From Trichoplusia ni (Eukaryota > Arthropoda > Insecta > Lepidoptera > Noctuidae): a stretch of DNA of 64,000 nucleotides. The stretch is from contig NC_039482.1 of NCBI RefSeq assembly GCF_003590095.1, forward strand, positions 9,317,657 through 9,381,656, in the 5' to 3' direction. How positions within the stretch are numbered: position 1 is the first letter of the stretch; the number at the start of each line of letters is the position of its first letter. The position numbers were made by a program, and so were the translations under genes. This document shows, piece after piece, positions 47,801-59,800 of the stretch. The notes beneath the pieces were generated by a model that saw only the letters and a list, made by a program, of their open reading frames with translations, did not search any database and was not told the DNA's origin.

Positions 47801-50800
47801 GAAAGGACATAGGCGTTGACCATAGAAATCTAAATAACAAGGTAATAGAAGTGCCAACGCCGCGTGACCTTGTCGCCACACTGGTGTCTTGGACGACACC
47901 AGCGCGCGAACTTACGCTCAGTCGCTCGCGGAACGTCGTCACAGCAAGAACCACTAAAAATGGTGTTTTGCGGCGTTTCTCAGGCTGGAAATTCATCTGC
48001 ATCGTGTAATAACATAAATAAAGAAATAACATTTTATCGGTAAGTAAATTATTGCAGTAATATTGATGTTATTTCAAAATTAAATTTCAAAACATAACCT
48101 TCATTATAAACCATATTTATATCGCACCATCCTGCAACAATTGCATTCTTTACTAATCATTGCCTCTGCAGTAAGAGACTTACAGAAATGCACCGTTGTA
48201 AAAAGATAAATGTATAACGAAAAATAATATATATCAATGCGATCGTATTTGTAGTGGTACGGCCGCACAAAACTGTCGGAAATAGTGATGTGGTTAAGTG
48301 CGGACAAATTATCCAAAATGAACATTGTATACGAAAAGTAACAATTTTAATGTCGTTTGTTTTTGTGAACATATTATTGAATATATTTTTATTTCAGAAT
48401 CCCGCAGGATGCAAATAAATACAAAAGACAAGTAGATGACTACCACGGGTAAACGAAATTGGTACCCTATAACTTAGGCCGAATATACACTATGAAATTA
48501 GTTGCATGCTTGATAACTTGCCGCCCGCCGCCGCCCGCGCCCCTCTCCATTTTTACGGCTCGGACCGCGCTCGCAACTGAATGTTTCAAAAAGTACGCCA
48601 TGCGCTATAGCATAGCATTGAACAAAAATTGCAATTTAAATTTATCCAAATCTCATAAATACCTATTTTTTTTATTATGAACGTTTACTAGTCATTCGAT
48701 ACATGAACTGGGCTGCTTTTGTAAGACGACTAAAAAGTCACCGTATAAACCAAACCTACCTAGGTACCAAGTATTTTCTAATAATATTTTTTTTTGTCAA
48801 CCGACAATTAGCGAATTTTTTTTTTGTAAGTAGGTACATATTATAATGTAATCCATAGAAGAATACAACAAAAAACATTGTCACTCATAATTTCGTCTTT
48901 CATTATATTTCGGATCCGTAGTCAATCCCTAGTGTAGTTTACGTAATCACTACAACTAATGCAAAAAAATGCAATGACTGTGTGAGTTAGTGAATCCATA
49001 CAACGACAAAGTCAATCTTATTGCATTAGACGTACGGCCTAGTGTTGTTTGCTTGGTCTTCTCGATGTTAATGTTTGCGTGATTGCGTAGTTATTTGCTG
49101 TGAATGTGTTGAAGCCCCGCCCACCGGCGACATGCGTTTCGATAGATCGCCGCGGTGTATGCCATTTCTATTACCTTGTTATTTAGATTTCTATGGCGTT
49201 GACATATTTTTTAACTGATTTTTTTTGTAAGGGGCATAAATGGGGAGTGGTAAAGGCTTCATTGTATCCCGGCACTCCCACCGAAACAGGAACCACCACG
49301 TGTTGCAAACTGAAGTTCATATTAACGGTGTCGGAGGCAACATCAAAAAATCAAAAATCAAAATCATTTATTGGAACAAAAAGTAGTGAATAACATTAAT
49401 TATGCGTTAACAGCCGCATTAGTTATTAAAAAACTGTGTCGCAACTGTTAGCGCCCACCTCCGAGATGGGGAGTGCTCCAACAATGAAATTAATAAACAT
49501 TAATAGAAAAGCACTTAAAACTAGAAAAACACAAAAAAGAGACTATGCTTATAACTAATAAAATTACAAAATACTAATAATAACTGAGATCATGAGAAGT
49601 AATAATATTAAAATTATGCGTTGTGTGTGTGTGTGTGTGTGTATGTGTGTGTGCGCGTGGGTGTGGGTGTGTGTGCGTGTGTGTGTGTGTGTGTGCGAGG
49701 GTGTGGGTGTGTGTGCGTGTGTGTATATGCGTTTGGGCATGTATGTACGTAAGCTGAGTGGAGGGGGGTGGTGGGTGGTGGGGGGTGATACAGAATTGAA
49801 TGAGACAAATTCTTCGTAATTCTAAACCTTAACGATATTTTCTACATCTTCATAATTTTGGGTAATTAGCCAATCATTAATTAAAATTTTACATTTATGT
49901 GAATTTAGGTGATAAATATTTAATTTTGAGTTTATTCTATTATATAAAATACTGCCTGTAAAGAGGTACTGTCTTCTAACTGTCACAATTTTGGTGAATT
50001 CAATGGTACAAACTCTTCCTGATCTACGGCTACGTAAACACTTTATGGGATCAAAAACGAGTTCCGAGTGTTTTCTTAACATTGTACTTAAAACAAAAGC
50101 TTTTCGGACTGTTGGAACCTTGCAAAGAGCATACAATTCATCTGTGGGGAAAAAAATCGGCTTGTGCAGCATGACTTTTAAAACAGCTCTTTGAGCTCTT
50201 TCCAAACGAAGCATGATTGTCTTTCCAGAATTACCCCATGCTGCAATGCAATACGTAATAATAGAGTGAGCTAGGGCATAATAGACAGTTTTCAAAATAG
50301 GTAAATCGGCTGATGACCTTAATTTCTTAAAAACGTAAATTAATTTTCTTACGCGCGAGACCAGTGACCCGATCTGTTCGTGGAATGACATGTCACTGTC
50401 TATAATAACTCCTAGATATTTAATACTGTGCGTACGAGCAATAGTATTACATGTACAGTGTGAACGATGTACTGGAGAGCATGTATGAGCGGTAAGAGAA
50501 AAAGAAGGATCAGGTTGGGAAGCAGATCTTAAGGCAAATGGAATGAATTTAGTCTTTTCTATATTTAGTGTAAGGAGATTACTTGTAAGCCAGCACATTA
50601 CTGTTTGTAATGCTGCTTCAGCACGTATTCGGGCTTCAAGCCAGTCATTACCATGAACGAGTAATACTGTATCATCAGCATAAACAATAGTCTTAGAATG
50701 AGCTAAAGGCAATCGACATAGGTCATTAATGTAAATTAAAAAGAGGGTAGGTCCAAGGACGCTACCCTGTGGGACACCGTAACAGATATTTTCTTGTTTA

Positions 50801-53800
50801 CTAGTAAAATTTCCGATTTTAACTGTTTGTGTTCGACCACTTAAATAACTTTCGAACATATTGTGTAATAGACCACGTATGCCGATATTTTGGAGTTTCA
50901 AGAGCAAGAGCGGAATGGAGATGGTATCAAAGGCTTTAGAAAGATCTAAAAATACAGCAATAGTCTTGAGTTTACTGTTTAAGTTACTTGCTACGGTACT
51001 GGTTAATTCAAGAACAGCATCTTCAGTACTTTTTACTTTTCTAAAACCAAACTGATTATCTGCTAGAATATCTTTATTTGGAATACATCTAGTACAAGTT
51101 ACTATAAAGTTTGAACATGTCTCGTTGTGCAGGTATGGTCCCGCGCCGCTCAGCAGGCGCCCCCGGGCGCGGCGGGCGCGGAGTGCGCGGCGGGCGCGGG
51201 CGGCGCGGCGGGCGCGGGCTGCGAGGCGCTGTGTCTGTGGGACGGGGGCCGCGCGCGCTGCGCCTGCCCGCACGGACGCCTCGCCGCCGACAACAGGACC
51301 TGCACGCGTGAGTCACATGACACTTACAAATATGTGTACCTATCCCTGTTGTAGGGAGATTAGAAATTGAAAAGTTACAGTCGACATAGGATCTGACGTT
51401 GCTTATTAAAGGCAGTAATTCTATCAAAGAAAGCTTAAAATTATCAGTCTGATAATTTTCAAATAATTTGAGAAATAGTTGAATTTGGTAAAATGGTAAA
51501 TGTAGACTTTAAATGCCGCACAAAACTAACGAAAAATTGGGTTTTTTTTCTCTTACCCTTACATTGTAATATAACTACAAATAAACCACCGAAACCCGAA
51601 ACCTTATTATATTTCTGGTACAAAAGGTCCATTTCTGTAACAGAAATCTTTAATCTCGGCACCGCGGCTAAAATCAGTCTTCACATTATTGTAATTATTT
51701 CACTTATGATCGGTTTGTATCCACAGCTTACGAATCGTTCCTGATGTACTCTCGCGTCACCGAGATCGACAGTATTCACCTGCTCGACGAGAAGGACCTC
51801 AACTCGCCCTACAAGCCCATTCAACATAAGTGAGTATACACAAGACACATACAAATATTTGTGTTAAAACTTATTTTGACCCCTATTTCTCATTGTTTTC
51901 TTTTTGTATAACCTTACTGAGATCCCACTCCTGGGCAAAGTTCTCCCACTTTTATTTTAAACCTTTTACATCTCAAGATTTCTGGAAAAAGAGGGGGAGG
52001 GGGGCTCAATTAAAGGGGGCTTATTTTTATAAATGTATAGTAGGCATCGAACGCTTAACACAAAGACAAGATGAAGACAAGTCTGCATCCCCTTCTACTT
52101 TTCTTTCCTGGATTCATCTCCCAAAAAGTCCTCCATAGCTTAAGAGTTCCCATCCTTAGGTTTTTCAATTTCCCGATTAATTTTGTAACCAGTTTTAAGC
52201 CAATAAATTGTGTTCCTGTTCCTGTTTCAACGACAAACAACGTATAGCAATGGTTTGTATCCTCAGGGAGCTGATGCGCAACGCCATCAGCCTGGCGTAC
52301 GAGTACAACAGTTCGCGGCTGTTCTACTCCGATATCCAGCGCGGCTCCATCAACACCGTGCACTTCAACGGCAGCGCACATGCCGTCCTGCTCGAGGGTG
52401 AGTGTAATACACGAGTGTGAGTGACACAGTATTAGCTTCTCCACCCCACCCCGTCTTCACGCAGCGTGTTTTCGCAGAGGTGGGCGCCGTAGAGGGCATG
52501 GTGTTCGCGGCGGCGCAGGGCATGCTGTACTGGACGTGCAACAGCGCGGCCGCCATCCGCGGCGCGCGGCCCGCGGCCCTGCTGGCGGCCCCGGCCGGGG
52601 CCCGGGCCGCGCTCGTGAGCACCGTGCTGCACCTGCCGCGCGGGGACCGGCCCCGCGGCATCGACTTCGACCCCTGCGAGGCGCGCCTCTACTGGACCAA
52701 CTGGAACGAGTCACACCCCTGCATCCAGCGCGCCTACACCAGCGGCCGCGGACTGCAGACCGTTGTAGCCACCGATATTCTCATGCCTAATGGGTTGGCG
52801 CTTGACCATCATGCCAAGAAGATCTACTGGGCTGACGCGCGCCTCGACAAAATTGAGCGCATGCACTATGACGGCTCGCACCGACATGTTAGTATTACAT
52901 AAATTTATTACTTTTATCATCTTTTACTATCATAATTATATATGACGGCGCGCGGATTAATTGAGAATACTTTGTTTATTTAGACGATTTTAATTGATTG
53001 TGGAAATGTGTATTAAGATAGTCCATAATTATTATTATAATGAGTAAGTGGTAAATTATAAAAGGGAGCGGGTTACCCCGAATAGAGTAGTAGGTGGCGC
53101 TAGGTGCGACGACGTTCGTTTTGACATGTCATGAAGACAGTTGTCATAAAAATAGCGAGCACGTACTAACCTATTGGCTCCAAATAATATTCCATCTCAA
53201 CCGTCCTATTGTATTCTACTCCATAATGTTATAAGTTCACATTATACAATCTACAAGATAACATTGACGCTTTTATTTCGAACATCCCGTCGCTCATACG
53301 CCCAAGATGGAGGCCAACCTAGACTGTTCGGAAAATGTTCCTGACGCTCCCACATCAGAAGTGGGATTACCAGCGACGCATCGTAAAAGATAAATACAGG
53401 TCAGCATGAAAATATGTCCTCAGAAAATTATTGCGATTGTTGGAAATATCTTTTTGCAATGCAACTACGAAATACATTTGGTGAAGATAATATAGACCGT
53501 TTCCTGGAATAGCATGCCTGAATTGAAGACGTGTTTTGGCAACATTTGATCAATTGAAAAACCCCAGCTGCAAATTTATGGCGATTACTCAATAGAAGTC
53601 GATGATTGATATGAGTTATGAGCACCTGAACCGCACGGATGAAGTTCTTGTCAGTGGAGAAGACTGCTATTGCTTTTACATTGGCGCACGCAGCGATGAT
53701 AGAACCACGATTGTACAGAATTGCATTTACCACAGATATTAAAAGTCGCAGTAGACTGCAACAAGAACTCGTCGCGCTTACTTTTAGAAAACAAAGCCTA

Positions 53801-56800
53801 CTATGTATGAGTATACCATTTCGCCGATAGTGGCAATGAAGTCACGAGTAGAAGACGTTCCAAAGGCCTATAGTTGTGGCAAGCAGGATTACGTATCGAA
53901 TGAGTGCCGCAACCGTATAAAGAAAACAATCAAGTTCCTGTATAAGCTTCTAGAAGACAGAAGTGAGGTTGTTCTGAAATCGGTATCGACGATAAAGCAG
54001 TTTGTACGAGAAAAAGCAGGTTGACAGATCAAGCATTTGGAAGAAAGCGGATTGATTTGGTTTGAAATCTAGATTTGAAAATGAAAATTGGCCAACTATA
54101 TACTACGTTGCTGTCTTACAATGCGTACTAAATTGAAATTCGGCAAGACGTTTAAAGGTTTGATGGTTATTGTACTAAGTTAATAAAGAAAAGCAACGCA
54201 CGTAAGTGAATTTGTCTTTGCTAAATGGAATGTAGCATCATCACTTCGAGTCAATTGTATGTGGTCAAGTCAGTTGTATGTCTTGTGTTTGAAAAAAAGA
54301 AGTGAGTAAGTATAACGATTGTAGCCATTAGGCGAGGTATCGGAAGTTTAAGCAAAATGTCTTGAGTTTGATTTTTGTATGGTGCCAATATTGACAACTA
54401 ATTATTGCTCTTATTACAGCTTGTCGTCTTATAATGTCGATTCAAAGAGACAGTTATTTGCGGAGGAGGAGCGACCTATGTCGACCGCTATGTCTGTACC
54501 TTAAAGTCATCGAGGGAAACTGGTGCGAAGTGCGGAGAGTGATCTGATCGTGTTGCGCTGTGTGAGCTCCAGCGAGTATCGAGTTAATTTGAACTGGGTG
54601 CTTATGGTCAAGCTTTCCTTAGGATCACTAACACAACGGTGGGTCGATTACAATTTATTTTTGATAAGGAGCGGCATATTTATCAGTATGAGTTGATGGC
54701 AGTTTCGTTAAGAAGTTGGTTATTTAAGATTTTAAAGTTATTGATTTACAAAAGGGGCTATGTATAGGACAAATAAAGTGTCAAATTGAAAGAACCAAGT
54801 TTAATGTTATTTTGATCAAGGTTTGAGAAAGTGAGGTTCTCTAGTAGTGGGTGTTGTGTTTGTAACCGGATGGAAGTTACGTGTGGTAGTGACTGGATAG
54901 AGGTTACCCGTTATGATCGTTACCTAAGGAGGTTGCATGATCATGCCCGGAGGGAGGTCATTTTGGTTTGATGCTTATGATTGGATTAAAGTTATAAGTG
55001 TGATGATGAACATTTCCCAGGGTTAATCAAAGTTAAGCACTGATATGTTATAATAAGTTTCTTATTGTTTGAATGATAATAGGTGTTATTGCACATGTCA
55101 TTGGCAGTTATGCGTTCTGAGTATAAGGCTGTTAACACTGTTGTTACCACTAGTAAAGATTTTATCCAAAGTGCCTATATCTTTAGTCCGAAAACTAAGT
55201 ACCGTTCCAAATAAAGAACGAGGTCGAGAATGGTGATAGTATAGAATTTTAGGTCAATGGTCGGGATCGAAGCAGAGACCGTGTTAACTATGGCAGAGGT
55301 GGCGACTGAAGAGACCATGGTGACTCTGGCTGAGATTGGGTCTTGGAGAGGCCATGGAGTCGGGTGGACTCAGTATTCACATGGAATGCGTGCGGACTTT
55401 GTATGACTCAGATTCCTGCTTTGAGATTCGTGATTAGTTCCAGTAGTGAGTTGCTGGTGGCAACTGTAAGATTGTAGAGTTACTTGGTAGCTCTGACTTA
55501 ATGAAAGGTTTCTGGTAAAGAAGATACAGATGTTAAGATAAAGTCAACTATTATAATCATGATAACGAATGACCGAGTGGTGAGTACTGCTGTGTTGTTC
55601 TTTGATGCATAATGATCTTTAATAAAGCAGACTTTAGCTGACAAGTTTCCAGGCTAACGTAATACAATGCTGTGCAATACGTAGCGATATTTTGGGTTGA
55701 GTCAACGCGGCCGTGGCCGTGCGGACTTAAATGACTTTGTCCTAAAAATTAGGATTTCATATTTTTCATAAGTAAACATAAAGAAATATTCTTGGCTGAA
55801 AACAAATGTTGAATTTTGAGCTACGAGGTTTCCGTTGGTCAAATAAGACCCAATCCACGTAAGTGTGGAGCCTGAATTTGGAACTTAACTGAGTGAATTT
55901 TTGTTCTTGGTTTCTTGTACTTTTGATAATTTGTCCCTGGGATACTTCATGAGTAGAATGTGCCGATGACGGCGCGGGTAAGTGAGTCCTACTTGTGTGG
56001 TTAGAGGAGATCACTACTTAGCAGTTGATTCAATTTATCAGTTGGACTGTGTGGCACCGATTGGACTGTGTGTTGGCCTGTGTGGCAAATAGCCTGTGTG
56101 GCAAATGGCCTGTGTGGCAAATAGCCTGTGTGGCAAATAGCCTGTGTGGCAAATAGCCTGTGTGGCAAGCCTGTGTGGCAAGTAGCCTGTGTGGCGAGCC
56201 TGTGTGGCAAGTAGCCTGTGTGGCAAGCCTGTGTGGCAAGTAGCCTGTGTGGCCAGCCTGTGTGGCCAGCCTGTGTGGCCAGCCTGTGTGGCAACGATTA
56301 GCCTGTGTGGCGACGATTAGCCTGTGTGGCGACAACTATCCTGTGTGGCACAAACTAGCCTGGGTGGCGAACCTGGTTGGCATTCAAGGGCCTATGTGGC
56401 ATTGGTGAGCCGGTGTGTTTAATATTTGCTAATCTATAGCTATAGCTGTAGTTGGAGTATAGTTCGGAGATGGATTTTATAATTTTTAAGATAGATTTGT
56501 GGAAAATGTGTCTTATGAGAAATGATAAGTGATCAGCAGTCACCCAATTGGTCAGGAAGGCCAAGACGAGAGTGTAGTGTATCATTTTATCTAATGTTTG
56601 CAGACAACAACGATGCACATGAGACACACGAGGACGTGTGACGACGCAGGACGGCCGTGACGGCGCGCGGATTAATTGAGAATACTTTGTTTATTTAGAC
56701 GATTTTAATTGATTGTGGAAATGTGTATTAAGATAGTCCATAATTATTATTATAATGAGTAAGTGGTAAATTATAAAAGGGAGCGGGTTACCCCGAATAG

Positions 56801-59800
56801 AGTAGTAGGTGGCGCTAGGTGCGACGACGTTCGTTTTGACATGTCATGAAGACAGTTGTCATAAAAATAGCGAGCACGTACTAACCTATTGGCTCCAAAT
56901 AATATTCCATCTCAACCGTCCTATTGTATTCTACTCCATAATGTTATAAGTTCACATTATACAATCTACAAGATAACATTGACGCTTTTATTTCGAACAT
57001 CCCGTCGCTCATACGCCCAAGATGGAGGCCAACCTAGACTGTTCGGAAAATGTTCCTGACGCTCCCACATATATATGAATAAAAAAAAAATCATTTTAAA
57101 TCACATGATTTCGAGTGAATAATATGAACACTTGGCTCACGCAGGTGGTGACACGCGCGGGGGCTGAGCACCCGTTCTCCGTAGCGGTGGCAGGTCCGTG
57201 GGTGTTCTGGTCAGACTGGCTGGCGCACGGCGTGTTCCGCGCGGACAAGCGCGCGGGCGTGGCGGCGGCGCTGCGCCGGGACGTGCCCCGCCCCATGGCC
57301 GTGCTGGCTGTCACGCCGCAGCTGCAGACGTGCGCGCAGGACGTGTGCGAGCCGCTGCGGGCGGGCTGCGCAGAGCTGTGCGCGCCTGATGCTGCAGGGG
57401 TACCTGTCTGCTCCTGCGGGCCGGGCCGAGTGCTAGCGCCCGATGGCCGCGCCTGCCAGCCTGCAGCCGCGGCCTGCGCTCCCGGCATGTGGGCGTGCGC
57501 CGAAGGCCCTTGCATTCCGGAAGACCGAGTGTGTGACGGCGTGCCGCACTGCAGCGACGGTGCTGACGCTAGCGATGAGGATCTGTTCTACTGCAGTAAG
57601 TGACTGATTGAACGCGTGGAGCGTAGGGCTGGGGTATAAAGTTTCTAACGAATCTTGTATTGCAGCGTCTCGCGCGTGCCCGGCGGACACGGTGTCGTGC
57701 GGGCTGGGCGGGCGCTGCGTGAGCGTGGCGCGCGCGTGCGACGGGCGCGCGGACTGCGACGACGGCGCGGACGAGGCGGGCTGCGCGTGCCCGCCGCAGC
57801 ACTACCGCTGTGACGACGGCGCCTGCGTGCCGCTGAGCGCGCGCTGTGACGCCGTCGACAACTGCGCTGATGGCTCTGACGAGAGGGACTGTCCCGCCTG
57901 TTTGCACGCCGACTGCGCGCTGCGAACTGGTATGTACTCAATTTTTTAAACGGTTATTAAGATGGTAAAAACCTAGTGTCCAAAGTGAGAGGACATTTAA
58001 AGGTACCTCAAGGGCCTCCATATTTTGTTTTTTGTTTTACCTTTTCGTCATTGAAAACCAAACTCCAGTAACATTAAATATTAGACACATATAAATTAGG
58101 TATCTATGGTCACAGAACCGCCTCCAACAGAGACGAGCACAGCGGGTGCGGCGGAGGCTGGTGACGCTGGCGCAGTGAGCGGCTGCGGCGGCGAGCAGTT
58201 CGCGTGCGGCACGGGGGAGTGCGTGCCGCTGGCCTGGCGCTGCGACGGACGGAACGACTGTCCCGATGCCAGCGATGAGACGCTACACTGTCGTATGTAT
58301 CTGAACACCCTAAATTTTGTATCACCGGTCTATAGCAAATCTCAATTTCGTCAAGTTTTCCACAGCGCCATCTAGTCAATGATCCGTGAAATATAAGTAG
58401 CTTGTATTAATTATGAGTACTAGGCAACTTATAAACATACTTATTTACTTCTAAATACATTCATACTATCATTGTGCTGTACAAAAAAAATATTAGAGTG
58501 GGAATGGAACCCACGACCTCCGTCTATATTAGTGTTGTCAATTAATCAGAGTTTGTTCCGACTTCTCTTCTCAGGGTAGTCAGATAGGAAATGTCGACTC
58601 CAGCGTTAAAAAAAAACGTGCGTGATATATATCCTGCAGTATAAATAATTCCATTACTTTCAATTTCAATTGTGTAATGCCAGGGCACACGAACACGACG
58701 GCGGCACCCTGCTCGGCGGATCAGTTCTCGTGCGGCGCGGGCGGCGGCTGCGTGGAGCTGGCGGCGCGCTGCGACGGCGCGGCGGACTGCCCGCGCGCGG
58801 AGGACGAGCGCGGCTGCGCCTGCCCGCCCGGCGCCGCGCGCTGCGCCGACAACGGACTGTGTCTGCACCCGGTATGATAACACATGCAGTACACATTAAA
58901 ATTCTCTACTGAAAAAAGGTTTATAAGGCTGCTTGTCCACCGAAATGGAGAAATAAACAATAGGAATGCACAAAATCTCCGCTCGTCATTATTGGACAAT
59001 CCGCTCAGTTGGATAGGCAGCCTTAGTTTTGACGCGAGCGGTGTACGAGTCAAAAACATTTATAGCTTGGCGTGTGCAGCAGCAAAGAGTATGGATTTAA
59101 TGAGGTCGCTAATATCGCACATATTGTGGCAACTCGGAATTCTATGCATAAACGGTATTGATACTTGTTATTTTAGGGTATTTTTTCTCAAGTCATTAAG
59201 CGGGGAAACTGAAAAATGTTCATCAATAGGAATGCACAAAATTTTCAGCATTCCTTATTACAAAAGCTGGACAGGCTGCCTTAATTTTTGTCACAATCTG
59301 CTTACAACGATCACTGCTTCTGCTTGATGCGTAACAATCAAAAACATTTACCAACATACATGTTATGTTCAAGTTATCCTTATGATAGTGGCACTACTTC
59401 TTGCAATATATTGACACAAGCTGATTCTCCTCGCATGTACACGGCCTGAATTTAGCAGAGACCTCGTCACGAAAATGAAGAATCATACGAAGCATTTGTT
59501 GCCCGCCCTTGTGATCGCATGCTCTCAAACCGACTTTTATGTCCACCTTCATAAAGTATATTATGCTTAGAGCCTGTACTGCGACGGCGACGCGGACTGC
59601 GCGGACGGGTCTGACGAGCCGGCGGGCTGCGCGGGCGCGGCGGGCGCGGGCGGCGCCTGCGCGGGGCTGGCGGGCGCGCTGTACTGCGCCGGCCGCTGCG
59701 TGCCGCGCGAGCTGCTGTGCGACGGCCGCGACCACTGCGTGGACGGCGGCGGCGGCGGGGCGGGCTCGGACGAGGACCCGCTCATGTGCGGTACGTAACC

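Larger units (their letters stand above)
47482..51132 (+). other. Transposon-filled LRP1 intron 29
   Basis: A 3.65-kb intron holding a TIR element (47821-49195) and a 5'-truncated non-LTR retrotransposon (about 49340-51110), both listed separately. The rest is AT-rich DNA without recognised content. Confidence 0.8.
52943..57069. mobile_element. LTR retrotransposon, non-autonomous, in LRP1 intron 33
   Basis: Two 412-bp direct repeats, 52943-53354 and 56658-57069, start TGACGGCGCGCGG and end GACGCTCCCACA (TG...CA). They show no difference when compared by eye. TATATA occurs directly before the first and directly after the second, consistent with a 4-6 bp target duplication. The 3.3-kb interior has no reverse transcriptase, protease or integrase. 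A decayed gag-like scrap near 53850-53915 (AYSCGKQDYVSNECRN) resembles a CCHC knuckle with two ligands lost. An internal minisatellite lies at 56050-56380. Superfamily undecided; no convincing tRNA primer site or polypurine tract was identified. Confidence 0.9.

Noticed and set aside
49622..49735. CRISPR-like or regulatory repeat array at the GT tract
   Set aside because: Plain microsatellite in a eukaryotic retroelement 3' region; no spacers.
49592..49819. Open frame of repeated Val/Cys residues
   Set aside because: Simple translation of the GT microsatellite.
51133..51273. N-terminal part of the 483-codon reverse transcriptase frame
   Set aside because: It is the antisense of LRP1 exon 30 fused by chance to the element's truncated frame.
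52465..52477. Upstream AG acceptor for LRP1 exon 33
   Set aside because: CACGCAG at about 52458-52464 would shift the frame away from the propeller sequence EVGAVEGMVFAAA; the AG at 52477 keeps it.
53355..53375. tRNA primer-binding site after the left LTR
   Set aside because: TCAGAAGTGGGATTACCAGC contains a TGG, but I could not match it to a tRNA 3' end with confidence, so orientation was left open.
56001..56335. Three - strand frames of repeated ATQA/HTGYLPHRL-type peptide
   Set aside because: Translation of the GCCTGTGTGGC minisatellite in several frames. No gene signals.
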